Below, piece after piece: positions 1 through 8,919 of a DNA stretch of 64,000 nucleotides. The DNA is from Stieleria maiorica. GTDB lineage: Bacteria > Planctomycetota > Planctomycetia > Pirellulales > Pirellulaceae. The position numbers were made by a program, and so were the translations under genes. The notes beneath the pieces are model-generated. The model did no database searches and was not told the origin of the DNA. It saw nothing but the letters and a program-made list of their open reading frames with translations. The stretch covers positions 7,163,641 to 7,227,640 of the forward strand of contig NZ_CP036264.1 of assembly GCF_008035925.1 (NCBI RefSeq), in the 5' to 3' direction. Numbering within the stretch: position 1 is the first letter of the stretch; every line of letters begins with the position of its first letter.

Positions 1-114
1 GCGAGATTAAGGACCTTTCTCATCGTCGACGGTCACAGGGTTCCAATTCGATTTCGGAATGGACAGGGGAACCCCCCAGTCTAACCGAAGATCAGGCGTG
101 ACCCAACGAATTAA

Positions 115-2715
115 TTACGGTGCCGGTTCTAATTCGATTTCGTCCAGCTTCGATTCGCCCGGGCCACTCGGCTCGGGCAACGGCAGCGGCAGAGCTTCTG
201 TCTGCAATCGGGGCAGATCCTGAAACACCGCCTCGGTCTGGTCGGACGAGTGCCACTGCGGCGGAAAGTACTCCGGGTCAATCGCCTGGAAATCCTGCAG
301 CATTGCCAGCCCGGAGGATTCGTTGACCCAGACTCCATTTTCATCCAGGTACAACAATTCCAACGCCTCGAACAGTCGCATTTTCTGGACCCGATACTGG
401 ACCCAATTGACGATCAAACTGTTCTTCGCATCCAGCATGCCTTCGAGGGCTTGGAGCAGAACGATCGTGAGATTCGAATCCGCCTGGGAGCTGCGGCGGA
501 GATCGATTTGTGCCTGGTCGACCAGACGGGTCGCCGCGACGACTTGTTGACGGGCGATCTGGAAATTCAAGCGACTTAATTCCAGCCGACGCAGTACCTG
601 ACGGACCTCGTTGGCGATGCTGTCTTTGGTCGCGATGAAATTTCGACTGGCTTGTTGATAGGCGATTTGTGACGCCCGGTACGTATTGCGTTCGTTCAAC
701 CGATTCAAGGGGCCGTCGAATCGGACGCCCAGCGAATACCTGTTGTTTGCCGAGTCGAGCTTGAAGGGGCTGTTGCTATCGGCGTCGCTTCCGATGGTCA
801 CGCCGCCGGTGACATCCAGATCACTTTCCAACGCATCAGCGGCAACCTCGACACGTCGAAACGAATCCATCACGATGGCTTTGCGATTCATCAAATCCAA
901 GCGGTTTTGATGCGCAAACGTGATCGCGTTCTCCGATCCGATGGTGAGCGGTTCGATGTCAATCAAGAACAGTTTGACCTGTGTCTGGGCGACGTAGAGT
1001 TCCGCGATCTCTTCGCGCAGCTTGCGTCCGATGGCTTCTTCCAATGCCTTCCATGCGACGATGGCAATGTCATCCGTTTCGTCGGGAAGGATGTCTTCGA
1101 TCCTAACCTCCTCAAAGGACTCGACGCCCCTGAGGATCTCTTCCAAGGTCTGCTCCTCGTTCTGTTCCTCTGCTTTGGGAGGATTCGTTTCATATTCGGT
1201 CAATTGGCGTTTTAGCCGGGCGTCTTCTTCCCCCCGATCGCTCAGGCCGGCTCGCAAGTCAGCCAATGTTGCTTCGATACGCTCGGCAAGTTGTTCTTGC
1301 TGTTCGATGTCCAACCGATCGTCTTCGCTCAGCCTGGATGTGTCCAGACTGGCAATCCGCTCGCGCCAGATCTGAAAATCGGACTCAACCTCCGGCAAGA
1401 CGGTGGCAACGCGCTCACGAAGCTGCCTGTACTGTTGAAACAACTCGATCAGCGATTCGGCAGGAGCCCGCGATGGGGGCAGGAATTGGACCAGCGATTC
1501 GAACAACTGCTGCGCCTGGTCTTGAAGGGTGATCAATTCCGGGTCGACCAACTCGAACTGTTTCAACAGGGATTCGTCGATTTCAAATGTCACCCAGGCC
1601 GGCAATCCGAGCGAGAACTTGTATTGGTCTTCCGACGTGATCAACTGTTGTTCCGACGCCAACAGCGTGCGACGGCCGTTCTGGTATTGTTGAAACACTT
1701 GGTCGACCTGGACCTGGGAAACGACCTTCAACGCCGCATAAACCTTGTGCTCTTCCAGGTTCTGACGCAGGTTTTCGACGTTCGTTTGCGTGTTTCGGAT
1801 CGCTTGTTTTTGGGTCAACAACCCCAGATAGCTCTCGGTCAAATCCACATAGAATTGTCGCCGGAACCGAGCAAAGTCACGGACTTGATAGAGCAGGTTT
1901 CGTTCCGCCTGGGTCAGACTTTCAAGCCGTACATGACGAAACGCTCCACGCAACAGCGGCTGGGTGAAGGTCGAAATGATTGCGGCCGAGCCGGATTGGA
2001 CCCCGCCGGAACCGAAATTCCATGACAGGCCGTTCAGCACTTCGGTGGCAAACTGGCCGCCGCCGGCCAGATTGCGCCCGAATCCCAATCGGTCCGAAAG
2101 GGCAAGGATCCGGTCGCCACCCAAGTCGGATCCGGTCGCGGCAAACGTTGTCCCAAAACCGCCGAACCATTGGGTGTCGAATTCAAATCGATTGCCCGAC
2201 AACTCCAGCGCCGTCAGATAGACGTTCTCGAATTCCGACTGGTAGTCGCGGCTGTGTAGCAATGCCAGTTCGATCGCCATTGATTGTGTCAGCTTCACGC
2301 TCCCGTCTTCGTTGCGCGGCAGGTAGTCCAGCCAAACCGGGTTCTCCACGTGCGTTCGGGTCGGGATTTGATCGTAGTAGGCGACCGGTTTGCAATCGGG
2401 GAGGGTCATGTAACGATGAGCTGCCAAATCATCCGGCGGCTTGGGGCCGCAATCCTGTTCATTGGCCACGTACATGCGCGACCGGCGCCGCGGCTCCACG
2501 GCGCGATGGGGGATCGACCAACGTGGATCCGATTGGCGGCTTTTGACCAGACAATACGCTTCGGAATCGGCGGCCTGGCGGTACCCGGAACGGGCGCATC
2601 CGATCACAGATCCGAAACAAGCCAACAGCAGCAGGCCGATGAGTGGCTGCCCTTCGCTCCGGCGATTTCCGACGCTGCGTTTCCGACGGTCTTGGAGATC
2701 GGGTTGATGCCCCAT
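115..2715 (-). CDS. TolC-family outer-membrane efflux lipoprotein
   Basis: Outer-membrane channel component of a tripartite export system, working with an inner-membrane pump and an adaptor that are not seen here. The N-terminus carries a hydrophobic stretch ending in a lipobox (LLLLACFGSVIGC), so it is probably a lipoprotein. Two TolC-like halves are visible: an early segment (SMAIELALLHSRDYQSEF) and a late one (NRLDLMNRKAIVMDSFRRVE), each followed by long helices (YRASQIAYQQASRNF; RRLELSRLNFQIARQQ). The protein is about twice the usual 450 residues because roughly 170 mostly acidic, coiled-coil-like residues (QQEQLAERIEATLADL and after) lie between the halves. The start at 2715 was chosen because it precedes the lipobox signal and has GGGAA nine bases upstream; an ATG at 2742 is also possible and the open frame runs to 2898. 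Family assignment is good, substrate unknown. Confidence 0.82.
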   Translation of the reverse strand: MGHQPDLQDRRKRSVGNRRSEGQPLIGLLLLACFGSVIGCARSGYRQAADSEAYCLVKSRQSDPRWSIPHRAVEPRRRSRMYVANEQDCGPKPPDDLAAHRYMTLPDCKPVAYYDQIPTRTHVENPVWLDYLPRNEDGSVKLTQSMAIELALLHSRDYQSEFENVYLTALELSGNRFEFDTQWFGGFGTTFAATGSDLGGDRILALSDRLGFGRNLAGGGQFATEVLNGLSWNFGSGGVQSGSAAIISTFTQPLLRGAFRHVRLESLTQAERNLLYQVRDFARFRRQFYVDLTESYLGLLTQKQAIRNTQTNVENLRQNLEEHKVYAALKVVSQVQVDQVFQQYQNGRRTLLASEQQLITSEDQYKFSLGLPAWVTFEIDESLLKQFELVDPELITLQDQAQQLFESLVQFLPPSRAPAESLIELFQQYRQLRERVATVLPEVESDFQIWRERIASLDTSRLSEDDRLDIEQQEQLAERIEATLADLRAGLSDRGEEDARLKRQLTEYETNPPKAEEQNEEQTLEEILRGVESFEEVRIEDILPDETDDIAIVAWKALEEAIGRKLREEIAELYVAQTQVKLFLIDIEPLTIGSENAITFAHQNRLDLMNRKAIVMDSFRRVEVAADALESDLDVTGGVTIGSDADSNSPFKLDSANNRYSLGVRFDGPLNRLNERNTYRASQIAYQQASRNFIATKDSIANEVRQVLRRLELSRLNFQIARQQVVAATRLVDQAQIDLRRSSQADSNLTIVLLQALEGMLDAKNSLIVNWVQYRVQKMRLFEALELLYLDENGVWVNESSGLAMLQDFQAIDPEYFPPQWHSSDQTEAVFQDLPRLQTEALPLPLPEPSGPGESKLDEIELEPAP

Positions 2716-2963
2716 GCGATTCGGTTCCCAAATTGCTTGCATTGCCACGATCCACGCGCCGATACAACACCTATCGACCGAACAAGCTGAAACGTTGTGC
2801 CGATCGACGCAATCGGGAGAATCCAAACGGATCGGCAACGGGAGATTTGGGCGACTGTGCGGGTTACCTAAGCTGCTCTGGCCGGCCAGAGCGGGCACAG
2901 CCGTGGCGTCGGTCTTTTACTTGAGACAGCTGCGCGCATGTCGGGAAGGTTGGCAATCCGACA

Positions 2964-3126
2964 GGGGGCAAAACGATGGGGGCAAAACGATGGGGGCAAA
3001 ACGATGGGGGCAAAACGATGGGGGCAAAACGATGGGGCAGAATGATGGGGAGGCAGAATGATGGGGAGGCAGAATGATGGGGAGGCAGAATGATGGGGAG
3101 GCAGAATGATGGGGAGGCAGAATGAT
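2964..3126. repeat. G-rich tandem repeat array
   Basis: Five perfect 14-bp units (GGGGGCAAAACGAT, 2964-3033), one 13-bp unit (GGGGCAGAATGAT, 3034-3046) and five perfect 16-bp units (GGGGAGGCAGAATGAT, 3047-3126). The array fills the gap between the response-regulator gene end (3233) and the TolC gene start. Each unit carries a run of four or five G on one strand. The rest of the intergenic stretch to 3232 shows no gene. Confidence 0.95.
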
Positions 3127-3232
3127 GGGGCGTTGAGAGGGTGTGTGGAGTCGGCCTTGGGATTCTGGCCCGATGGTTTTGCCAGATTCAGACGATCGGT
3201 GTTCGACGTTCTTCACCGGTGGGCGATTGATT

Positions 3233-3598
3233 TCAATGAAGCGTCTGTTTGACCACGTCCACCAATTCATTCGGCGGAACGGGTTTATGGAGGACTTGCG
3301 ATGCGCCCAATTCGGTCGCGACTTTGACCACTTGCTTGTCCGCGTTGCCGCTGATCACGATGACGGGCAAGTCGCAATCGTTCGCCCGGAGTTGCCGTAA
3401 GAGCTCCAGGCCGCCGATCCCTTGGAGCTGGACGTCCAGCAACAGGCATCCGCGCTGGGAAGCGTCATACCCTGCCAGAAATGCTTCAGCGGAATCAAAC
3501 GGTTCGACGGGGAGATCGAAGGCGGTCAGCAACGCACACACCGAGTTGAGCGCGGAAGAATTGTCATCGACTACGAATACGGTCGATCGATCCGTCAT
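3233..3598 (-). CDS. Single-domain response regulator (receiver only)
   Basis: Cytoplasmic CheY-like receiver domain of 121 residues with no output domain. Visible are the acidic pair D11-D12, the phosphoacceptor D55 (LLLDVQLQG), the switch S83 (VISGN) and K105 (HKPVPP). It starts one base after the stop of the upstream histidine kinase (TGA-G-ATG), so the two are translationally coupled and are almost certainly a cognate pair. The receiver resembles the FixJ/NodT type (VFVVDDNSSALNSV). Without an output domain it may act by protein contact or as a phosphate sink. Confidence 0.93.
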   Translation of the reverse strand: MTDRSTVFVVDDNSSALNSVCALLTAFDLPVEPFDSAEAFLAGYDASQRGCLLLDVQLQGIGGLELLRQLRANDCDLPVIVISGNADKQVVKVATELGASQVLHKPVPPNELVDVVKQTLH

Positions 3599-3599
3599 C

Positions 3600-5948
3600 T
3601 CAGCTGCTCATTTGGAGGGTGGGAAAGGCGATACAGAATTCTGCGCCGCTGTCATCCGATGCGATCCGCAGGTGTCCGTCGTGTGCGTCGACGATCGTTT
3701 GGCTGATGGCCAGTCCCATGCCCAACCCATGTGCTTTGGTCGTGTAAAAGGGATCTTTCAAATGGTCCACGACGTCGAGTGCGATTCCGGGGCCGGAGTC
3801 TTTGACCGACACGGAGACTTCGCCATCGCGGCTGGACGTGCAGATGCGGAGTTTGCGCCGGTCACGTTCATGCTCGCTCATCGCCTCGAACGCGTTGCGG
3901 ATCAGGTTCACCAGCACTTGCTGAATCTGAATCCGGTCCCCGGCGACGACGGGAAGCTCGGGATCGAGTTGCAGCGTCACGTCGGCACCCAGACGTCGGG
4001 ATTCGAACGACAGAAGTTCGACGGTATCCTCGATCAGCTCATTGAGATCAATCGGACAGGGGGCGGTTTTGGTGTTGGCAACAAATCCGCGCAGGCGTTT
4101 GATGATTTCACCGGCACGAATCGCTTGATCGGCAATCTTGCTCATCCCGGACCGGATTTTATCTTCCCAGCCGTCACTGCGGGTCCGCATCAGCTGTTTG
4201 CACGCGGTGGCGTAGTTGGCGATCGCGTACAGGGGTTGATTGATCTCGTGGGCGATCCCGGCAACCATCTCGCCCATGGTGGAAAGGCGTGAAACGTGCG
4301 CCAATTGGGCTTCGTTGCTGCGCAGCCGCTCTTCGGCGCGGCGCCGCTCGCTGATGTCTTTGACAACCGTGCTGACACCTCGAACCCGGCCGGTATCATC
4401 CTTGAGCGGGTGGTAGCTGACCAGGAAGAACGACCATTGGCCTTGCCCATCGACCGGCGGACGTTCCACCTCGAAGTTGCGTTTGGCCCGTCCGGTGCGG
4501 ATCACTTCACGATAGATCGGTTCGATGCTGTCGGCAATGTCAGGCAAGACGTCGCGCAACAGGCGTCCGAGATGGTCTTCGGCGGGCAGTCCATTGATGG
4601 CTGCCAGTTCATCGTTGATGCGGCGATATCGCAGATCCGTATCCATCATGCACAACCCGATCGGCGTGGTCCGATACAGGTGCTCCAACTCGGCGAGCTT
4701 CTCCCGCAATTGAGTTTCGCTTTCGCTGAGCTTGGATTCAACCCGTTTTTGCTCGGTGATGTCGTTACAGCAGCCGATGATTCCGAGCGGGTGTCCGTCA
4801 TCGCTGCGCATCAGCGACAACCGCAGCGCGACGAGAACTTCGCTGCCATCGTTGCGTCGCAAGCCGAGTTGAAGGTCGTCGTTGGGGTGTTCGGTTTTCG
4901 GCTGCATGAGGTGCTCTTTCCAATCGACCGTGCTTTCGGGAAAGAACAGAAAATCGATGTCGCGACCGACAGCCTGTTCGGCCGAGTACCCGAACAATCG
5001 TGTCGCCGCTTCGTTCCATGTTTCGACGTTTCCATTTAGATCCGTCGAAATCACGGCATCGTGGACGTGGGCAAGGATCATCGCTTGCACGCCGAGCAAC
5101 TGCTCGGCGATCCCACGATCGTTGACCATGCGATCGAGCGAGCGGGCGAGCGCCGCCACTTCGTCGTCGCCCGTCATGCCGGTCCGTACGTCCAGATTCC
5201 CCGCCCCGACGATGCGCGTGATCTCTGCCAACCGCTCCAGTCGCTTGGCGATCCGAAAATGCAAGAACAGCCCCAGGGCGATCGCGATCATGCAGCTCAC
5301 CGCCAGCGTTCCGAATGCTTGACGCGACACCGCGTCGGTCGCCCGTTGGATCGTCGGATGGATGTCACGAAGCACCACGAACAGCCCGACAGGACCCGAG
5401 CGGGATTGAGCTGAGTCCCCAAGATCCCAATGGGGCGACAGGTCGACGCGATGAACCGCGATGATCGTGTGCCCGTCGTCCAGTCGCACCGTGCGGTCGG
5501 TCGGTGACGATCGCACCTCCGTCAGCGATTCGGGTTGCAAGACCGGGACGTCACGGTAGGGATGGGGGATCGATTCGGAAAAACGATGTCCAAGATCGCC
5601 GGGCCGCATCGAAACCGTCACGTCACCGTCGTCATCGATCAATACCGCCATCTTTATTTCGGGATCCGTCCCTAACGACACCAACGAATCCTGCATCATT
5701 GCAAGTTCGTCGCGACGGGCCGCCCGCTCCATCGATCCCACCAAATGCTTCATCGTTCGTTCCAGAACGATCACCGCCTCGCGACTGGTGCTGTCGATGA
5801 TCTGCGAGCGAAGTGAAAACAGTGACCAAGCGGTGTGGGCGACCACCATGGCGATCAAACACAACGGCAACAAGATCCGCAAGGGCAGATGGGTCTTTGC
5901 GCCCCAACGTAGCAGGCTGGCAGGTCGATTGGACGATGTTTCGTTCAT
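3600..5948 (-). CDS. Membrane PAS-PAS sensor histidine kinase
   Basis: Transmembrane sensor kinase of 782 residues. In order: TM helix near 25-45 (LLPLCLIAMVVAHTAWSLF), an extracytoplasmic sensor region to about 205, a second TM (VSCMIAIALGLFLHF), HAMP (about 232-280), two PAS domains (about 286-400 and 415-530), a dimerisation/phosphoacceptor helix with H567 (GIAHEINQPLYAI) and a HATPase domain (N-box NLIRNAFEAM, DSGPGI, GLGMGLAIS). The H-box and the double PAS place it near the FixL/DctB group. There is no visible haem or other cofactor motif in the PAS domains, so the signal is unknown. It forms a two-gene operon with the receiver protein at 3233-3598. Confidence 0.93.
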   Translation of the reverse strand: MNETSSNRPASLLRWGAKTHLPLRILLPLCLIAMVVAHTAWSLFSLRSQIIDSTSREAVIVLERTMKHLVGSMERAARRDELAMMQDSLVSLGTDPEIKMAVLIDDDGDVTVSMRPGDLGHRFSESIPHPYRDVPVLQPESLTEVRSSPTDRTVRLDDGHTIIAVHRVDLSPHWDLGDSAQSRSGPVGLFVVLRDIHPTIQRATDAVSRQAFGTLAVSCMIAIALGLFLHFRIAKRLERLAEITRIVGAGNLDVRTGMTGDDEVAALARSLDRMVNDRGIAEQLLGVQAMILAHVHDAVISTDLNGNVETWNEAATRLFGYSAEQAVGRDIDFLFFPESTVDWKEHLMQPKTEHPNDDLQLGLRRNDGSEVLVALRLSLMRSDDGHPLGIIGCCNDITEQKRVESKLSESETQLREKLAELEHLYRTTPIGLCMMDTDLRYRRINDELAAINGLPAEDHLGRLLRDVLPDIADSIEPIYREVIRTGRAKRNFEVERPPVDGQGQWSFFLVSYHPLKDDTGRVRGVSTVVKDISERRRAEERLRSNEAQLAHVSRLSTMGEMVAGIAHEINQPLYAIANYATACKQLMRTRSDGWEDKIRSGMSKIADQAIRAGEIIKRLRGFVANTKTAPCPIDLNELIEDTVELLSFESRRLGADVTLQLDPELPVVAGDRIQIQQVLVNLIRNAFEAMSEHERDRRKLRICTSSRDGEVSVSVKDSGPGIALDVVDHLKDPFYTTKAHGLGMGLAISQTIVDAHDGHLRIASDDSGAEFCIAFPTLQMSS

Positions 5949-6115
5949 CCTGCCGAAGACTCCATCACACGCTGGAATGAATCGAACTCGCAGCGACGCC
6001 GGTCCATCACTACCGCAACCGCCGAATCAGCCCTAGAACGCATCGTTGGTCTCATTTGTACCCTCCCGAACCGAATCGGTCAGGCGTTCCCAGTTCCATT
6101 CCCCCGACCCGGTCC

Positions 6116-7228
6116 CTACTGCGGAAATGCCGCCGGCGGCTTGTCCTGGTAGCCTTCTCCGTCGAGCGATTTCATGAATTCGACCAATTGACGGACTTGT
6201 GCATCGGTAAAGTCCAGTTGTTCGGCGAAACGGCGGTCGATTTTTCGATCCAGGTAGGGATTGGGTGTGCCACCCTTGCTGTAAAACCGCACGACCTCTT
6301 CGAGCGTTTTCATCGAGCCGTCATGCATGTACGGGGCGCGTTTGCTGACGTCACGAATCGACGGGGTCTTGAAGGCGCCCTTGTCTTTTTCATCCTTGGT
6401 CACGGCGTACCGACCCTCGTCGGCAAAGGTCTCGGTTTCCGCGTCCCAGCCCACGCCCAGGTTGTGGAAATCGCTGTCGGTCAGGTTCGGCCCCTTGTGG
6501 CAGTTGTTGCAGAATCCGTTACCGAAAAACAGGGTGCGTCCTTTTTTGGCGTCGTCCGAAAGAGCCGTTTTATCGCCGGCCACATAACGATCCCAGGCGG
6601 AATTGCCACTCATCCGCGTCCGTTCATAGTCCGCGATCGCCTTGGTGATCCGCTCGATCGTTACCTCCGGTGATCCGAAGGATTCCTCAAAGTATTTCGC
6701 GTAGCCCTTGACCGCCGCGATCTTCGCGACGACGCCCTCGTGGTCCTTTTGGCCCATCTCGATCGGGTTGATCATCGGACCGCCGGCTTGTTCATCCAGC
6801 GACCCGGCCCGACCGTCCCAGAAGAAGTGGGGAAGCGTCGCCCAGGCTTGATTGGTGAATGACGGTGCCTTCCGCCCCCCTTTCTGTCCTTGGATGCCCT
6901 CCGAAACCGGGGTCGGTTCGGAGAATGCATTTTCCGGCCGATGACAGGTCGCACAGGCGACCGTGTTGTCGGCCGAAAGTCGTTTGTCAAAAAACAGCCA
7001 TCGCCCCAAGCGAACGGTTTCCGGCGTCGGAGGGTTCTCCAAGTCCAACAGCGTTGCCGGAGGATTCTTTTCGCCGCCGATTCCGAGTGGCGGATCGGGA
7101 ATCGGCAACAGCGGGTTGGCTGCTTCCAAGTCGACCGCTTCGACGGCCGAGGTCGGATGGCATGTTGAAAGCCCTCCGATCAACAAGAGGGCGGCAAACC
7201 CGACGCGTTTCAATCCCAACGGTTTCAT
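6116..7228 (-). CDS. Di-heme cytochrome c peroxidase family protein (MauG/CCP)
   Basis: Periplasmic di-heme enzyme that reduces hydrogen peroxide or carries out MauG-like oxidation. A signal peptide (FAALLLIGGLSTCHP) is followed by two c-type heme sites: C92-A-T-C95-H96 and C240-N-N-C243-H244. The downstream segment RAPYMHDGSMKTLEEV (M301, H302) and the closing segment after it are typical of the family, and the length of 370 is normal. The start has AGGAG seven bases upstream. It lies 49 bp downstream of the isoaspartyl methyltransferase gene on the same strand and may be co-transcribed. The electron donor is unknown; planctomycetes carry many paralogues of this family. Confidence 0.92.
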   Translation of the reverse strand: MKPLGLKRVGFAALLLIGGLSTCHPTSAVEAVDLEAANPLLPIPDPPLGIGGEKNPPATLLDLENPPTPETVRLGRWLFFDKRLSADNTVACATCHRPENAFSEPTPVSEGIQGQKGGRKAPSFTNQAWATLPHFFWDGRAGSLDEQAGGPMINPIEMGQKDHEGVVAKIAAVKGYAKYFEESFGSPEVTIERITKAIADYERTRMSGNSAWDRYVAGDKTALSDDAKKGRTLFFGNGFCNNCHKGPNLTDSDFHNLGVGWDAETETFADEGRYAVTKDEKDKGAFKTPSIRDVSKRAPYMHDGSMKTLEEVVRFYSKGGTPNPYLDRKIDRRFAEQLDFTDAQVRQLVEFMKSLDGEGYQDKPPAAFPQ

Positions 7229-7277
7229 CGCAATGCTCCTAGCGGCAAGTGGTCAATGCCCGACAGTATACCCCAAA

Positions 7278-8075
7278 CTACTTTTCCGCTTTGCCGGTCA
7301 TGGGAACAAACATGACCGGTGCCACATTCCGCCGCGTCACCGATCCGTCGTCTTGTTTTTCGATCAAAACGAGCGATTGGAATCGATCTCCGATCGGGAT
7401 CACCAGCTTGCCGCCGGGGGCGAGTTGTTCAATAAGCGCCGGCGGAACATGATCGGGAGCCGCCGCGACAACGATCGCGTCAAACGGAGCCTCGCCCGGC
7501 CAGCCGGCATAACCGTCACCGTGCCGCACATGGATGTTCTGGTAGCCGAGCGTTTTCAATCGCTCGGCCGCTTCGCGGGCCAATGGCTCCACGATCTCGA
7601 TGCTATAGACGTCCCGGACCAGTTCCGCCAAGACGGCGGCCTGATATCCCGATCCGGTCCCGACATCCAGCACCCGGTCCTCCGGTTGCGGATCGACCAA
7701 CTGCGTCATCAAGCCGACGATGTAGGGCTGGGAGATGGTTTGGCCGTTGCCGATCGGGAGCGGAGAGTCGGCGTACGCATCACCTCGCGAACCCGGCGGG
7801 ACAAACCGATGTCGCGGCACCCGCCGGATCGCATCGAGAATACGTTGATCGCGGATGTCGCGGCCGGCCAGTTGCGAATCGACCATCTTGGCACGCAGTG
7901 ATGCGTAAACCCGGTCCTGGGCGGCCGAGCCGTCGTCGTTTTCCGGCGTGCGGTTTGCGTTCGTCGGGTCGCTAGGCAACGTCTTCTCCGGTGCTCCGCC
8001 GCAGGAGGTCATGGTGGACAACAAAACCAGCGTGGCAAGCCAATGATGTGTCCGTCGGAAAGCGTATCTCGTCAT
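7278..8075 (-). CDS. pcm: Protein-L-isoaspartate O-methyltransferase, lipoprotein form
   Basis: Transfers a methyl group from S-adenosylmethionine to isoaspartyl residues in damaged proteins, starting their repair. Seen: the SAM-binding motif VLDVGTGSGYQAAVL, the PCMT-type DRRFVPP-like region (RHRFVPPGSRGDAYAD) and the ending with LAPGGKLVIPIG. The N-terminus has a lipobox-like signal (LATLVLLSTMTSCGG), unlike the usual cytosolic enzyme. The start at 8075 is supported by GAGAGG eleven bases upstream; upstream in-frame starts at 8105 and 8201 would overlap or crowd the nitrilase gene. It follows the nitrilase gene by 34 bp. Function by family is strong; cellular location is inferred from the signal only. 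Confidence 0.9.
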   Translation of the reverse strand: MTRYAFRRTHHWLATLVLLSTMTSCGGAPEKTLPSDPTNANRTPENDDGSAAQDRVYASLRAKMVDSQLAGRDIRDQRILDAIRRVPRHRFVPPGSRGDAYADSPLPIGNGQTISQPYIVGLMTQLVDPQPEDRVLDVGTGSGYQAAVLAELVRDVYSIEIVEPLAREAAERLKTLGYQNIHVRHGDGYAGWPGEAPFDAIVVAAAPDHVPPALIEQLAPGGKLVIPIGDRFQSLVLIEKQDDGSVTRRNVAPVMFVPMTGKAEK

Positions 8076-8109
8076 CAGACTTTGATCCTCTCCCGAGTCT
8101 ACCATGAAC

Positions 8110-8919
8110 CTACGGTTCGTCACTGCCGCTGATCTCACTGGCGACGATATCGCGCAGCGCGGGGAACTTGGACCGCCACCGCCGCGCCGCTTCGATGTCA
8201 ATCTCGGCCGTGAGGATCTGCTCCTGGGCCGAAGCTTCGAAGATCGGCGTTCCCATGTGGTCGAACGCCGAACTGCGGCCGTCGAATTGCAGATCGGGTT
8301 CTTCCCCGCTGCGGTTCACGCCGACGACCGGCGCCAGGTTTTCGATCGCCCTGGCTTGCAGCAGACGTACCCAGTGTTCGCTGCGTTTCGCCGGCCAGCA
8401 AGCGATCACGGTGATCAATTCCGCTCCGCGCAGGATCGCCGGCCGAAAGATCTCAGGAAAACGAAGGTCGTAGCAAAGGAAGGGCGTGATCTTGACGCCC
8501 TGCCACTCAAAGACGACTTGGGTCGAGCCGGCGGTGTAGTGGTTTTCTTCACCGGACAACGAAAAGGGATGCATCTTTTGGTAGCGCGCCAATTGTGTCC
8601 CGTCGGGGGCGAACACCACACATTCATTCCGCGAACGCCCGTCACGGATCGGAGCGGCGACGCCGCCCATGAACGCCGAATCGTACTGCCGTGCCAATTC
8701 ACGCAGCAACGCTTCCCCTTCGCGGGCTTCACTCTGGGCCGTCGCATTCACGTTCATGCTGAAGCCGGTTTCAAACATCTCCGGCGCGATCACCAACGAA
8801 CCCGGGCGGATCGTTGTCCCGCCAAGCAACTCGCGCAGACGCCGGTGATTGGCCGGTTTGTCTTCCCACGCCATGTTCAATTGAACCGCAACGATCTGCA
8901 TCGCTTTGGACCCACTCAT
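8110..8919 (-). CDS. Carbon-nitrogen hydrolase, omega-amidase-like (NIT2/YafV group)
   Basis: Cytosolic nitrilase-superfamily amidase. The catalytic triad is visible: E47 (PEMFETG), K115 (YQKMHPFS) and C149 (LCYDLRFPE). The MHPFS and CYDLRFPEIFRP segments fit the omega-amidase subgroup, which hydrolyses alpha-ketoglutaramate and ketosuccinamate. The gene overlaps the upstream aminotransferase by 4 bp (ATGA), which supports a joint pathway: transamination with glutamine followed by deamidation of the resulting keto acid. The pathway is inferred; the catalytic residues are seen. Length of 269 is normal. Confidence 0.9.
   Translation of the reverse strand: MSGSKAMQIVAVQLNMAWEDKPANHRRLRELLGGTTIRPGSLVIAPEMFETGFSMNVNATAQSEAREGEALLRELARQYDSAFMGGVAAPIRDGRSRNECVVFAPDGTQLARYQKMHPFSLSGEENHYTAGSTQVVFEWQGVKITPFLCYDLRFPEIFRPAILRGAELITVIACWPAKRSEHWVRLLQARAIENLAPVVGVNRSGEEPDLQFDGRSSAFDHMGTPIFEASAQEQILTAEIDIEAARRWRSKFPALRDIVASEISGSDEP

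Noticed and set aside
2917..3270. Minus-strand frame of 117 codons with Pro/His-Ser repeats
   Set aside because: The repeats come from translating the G-rich tandem array; no other coding support.
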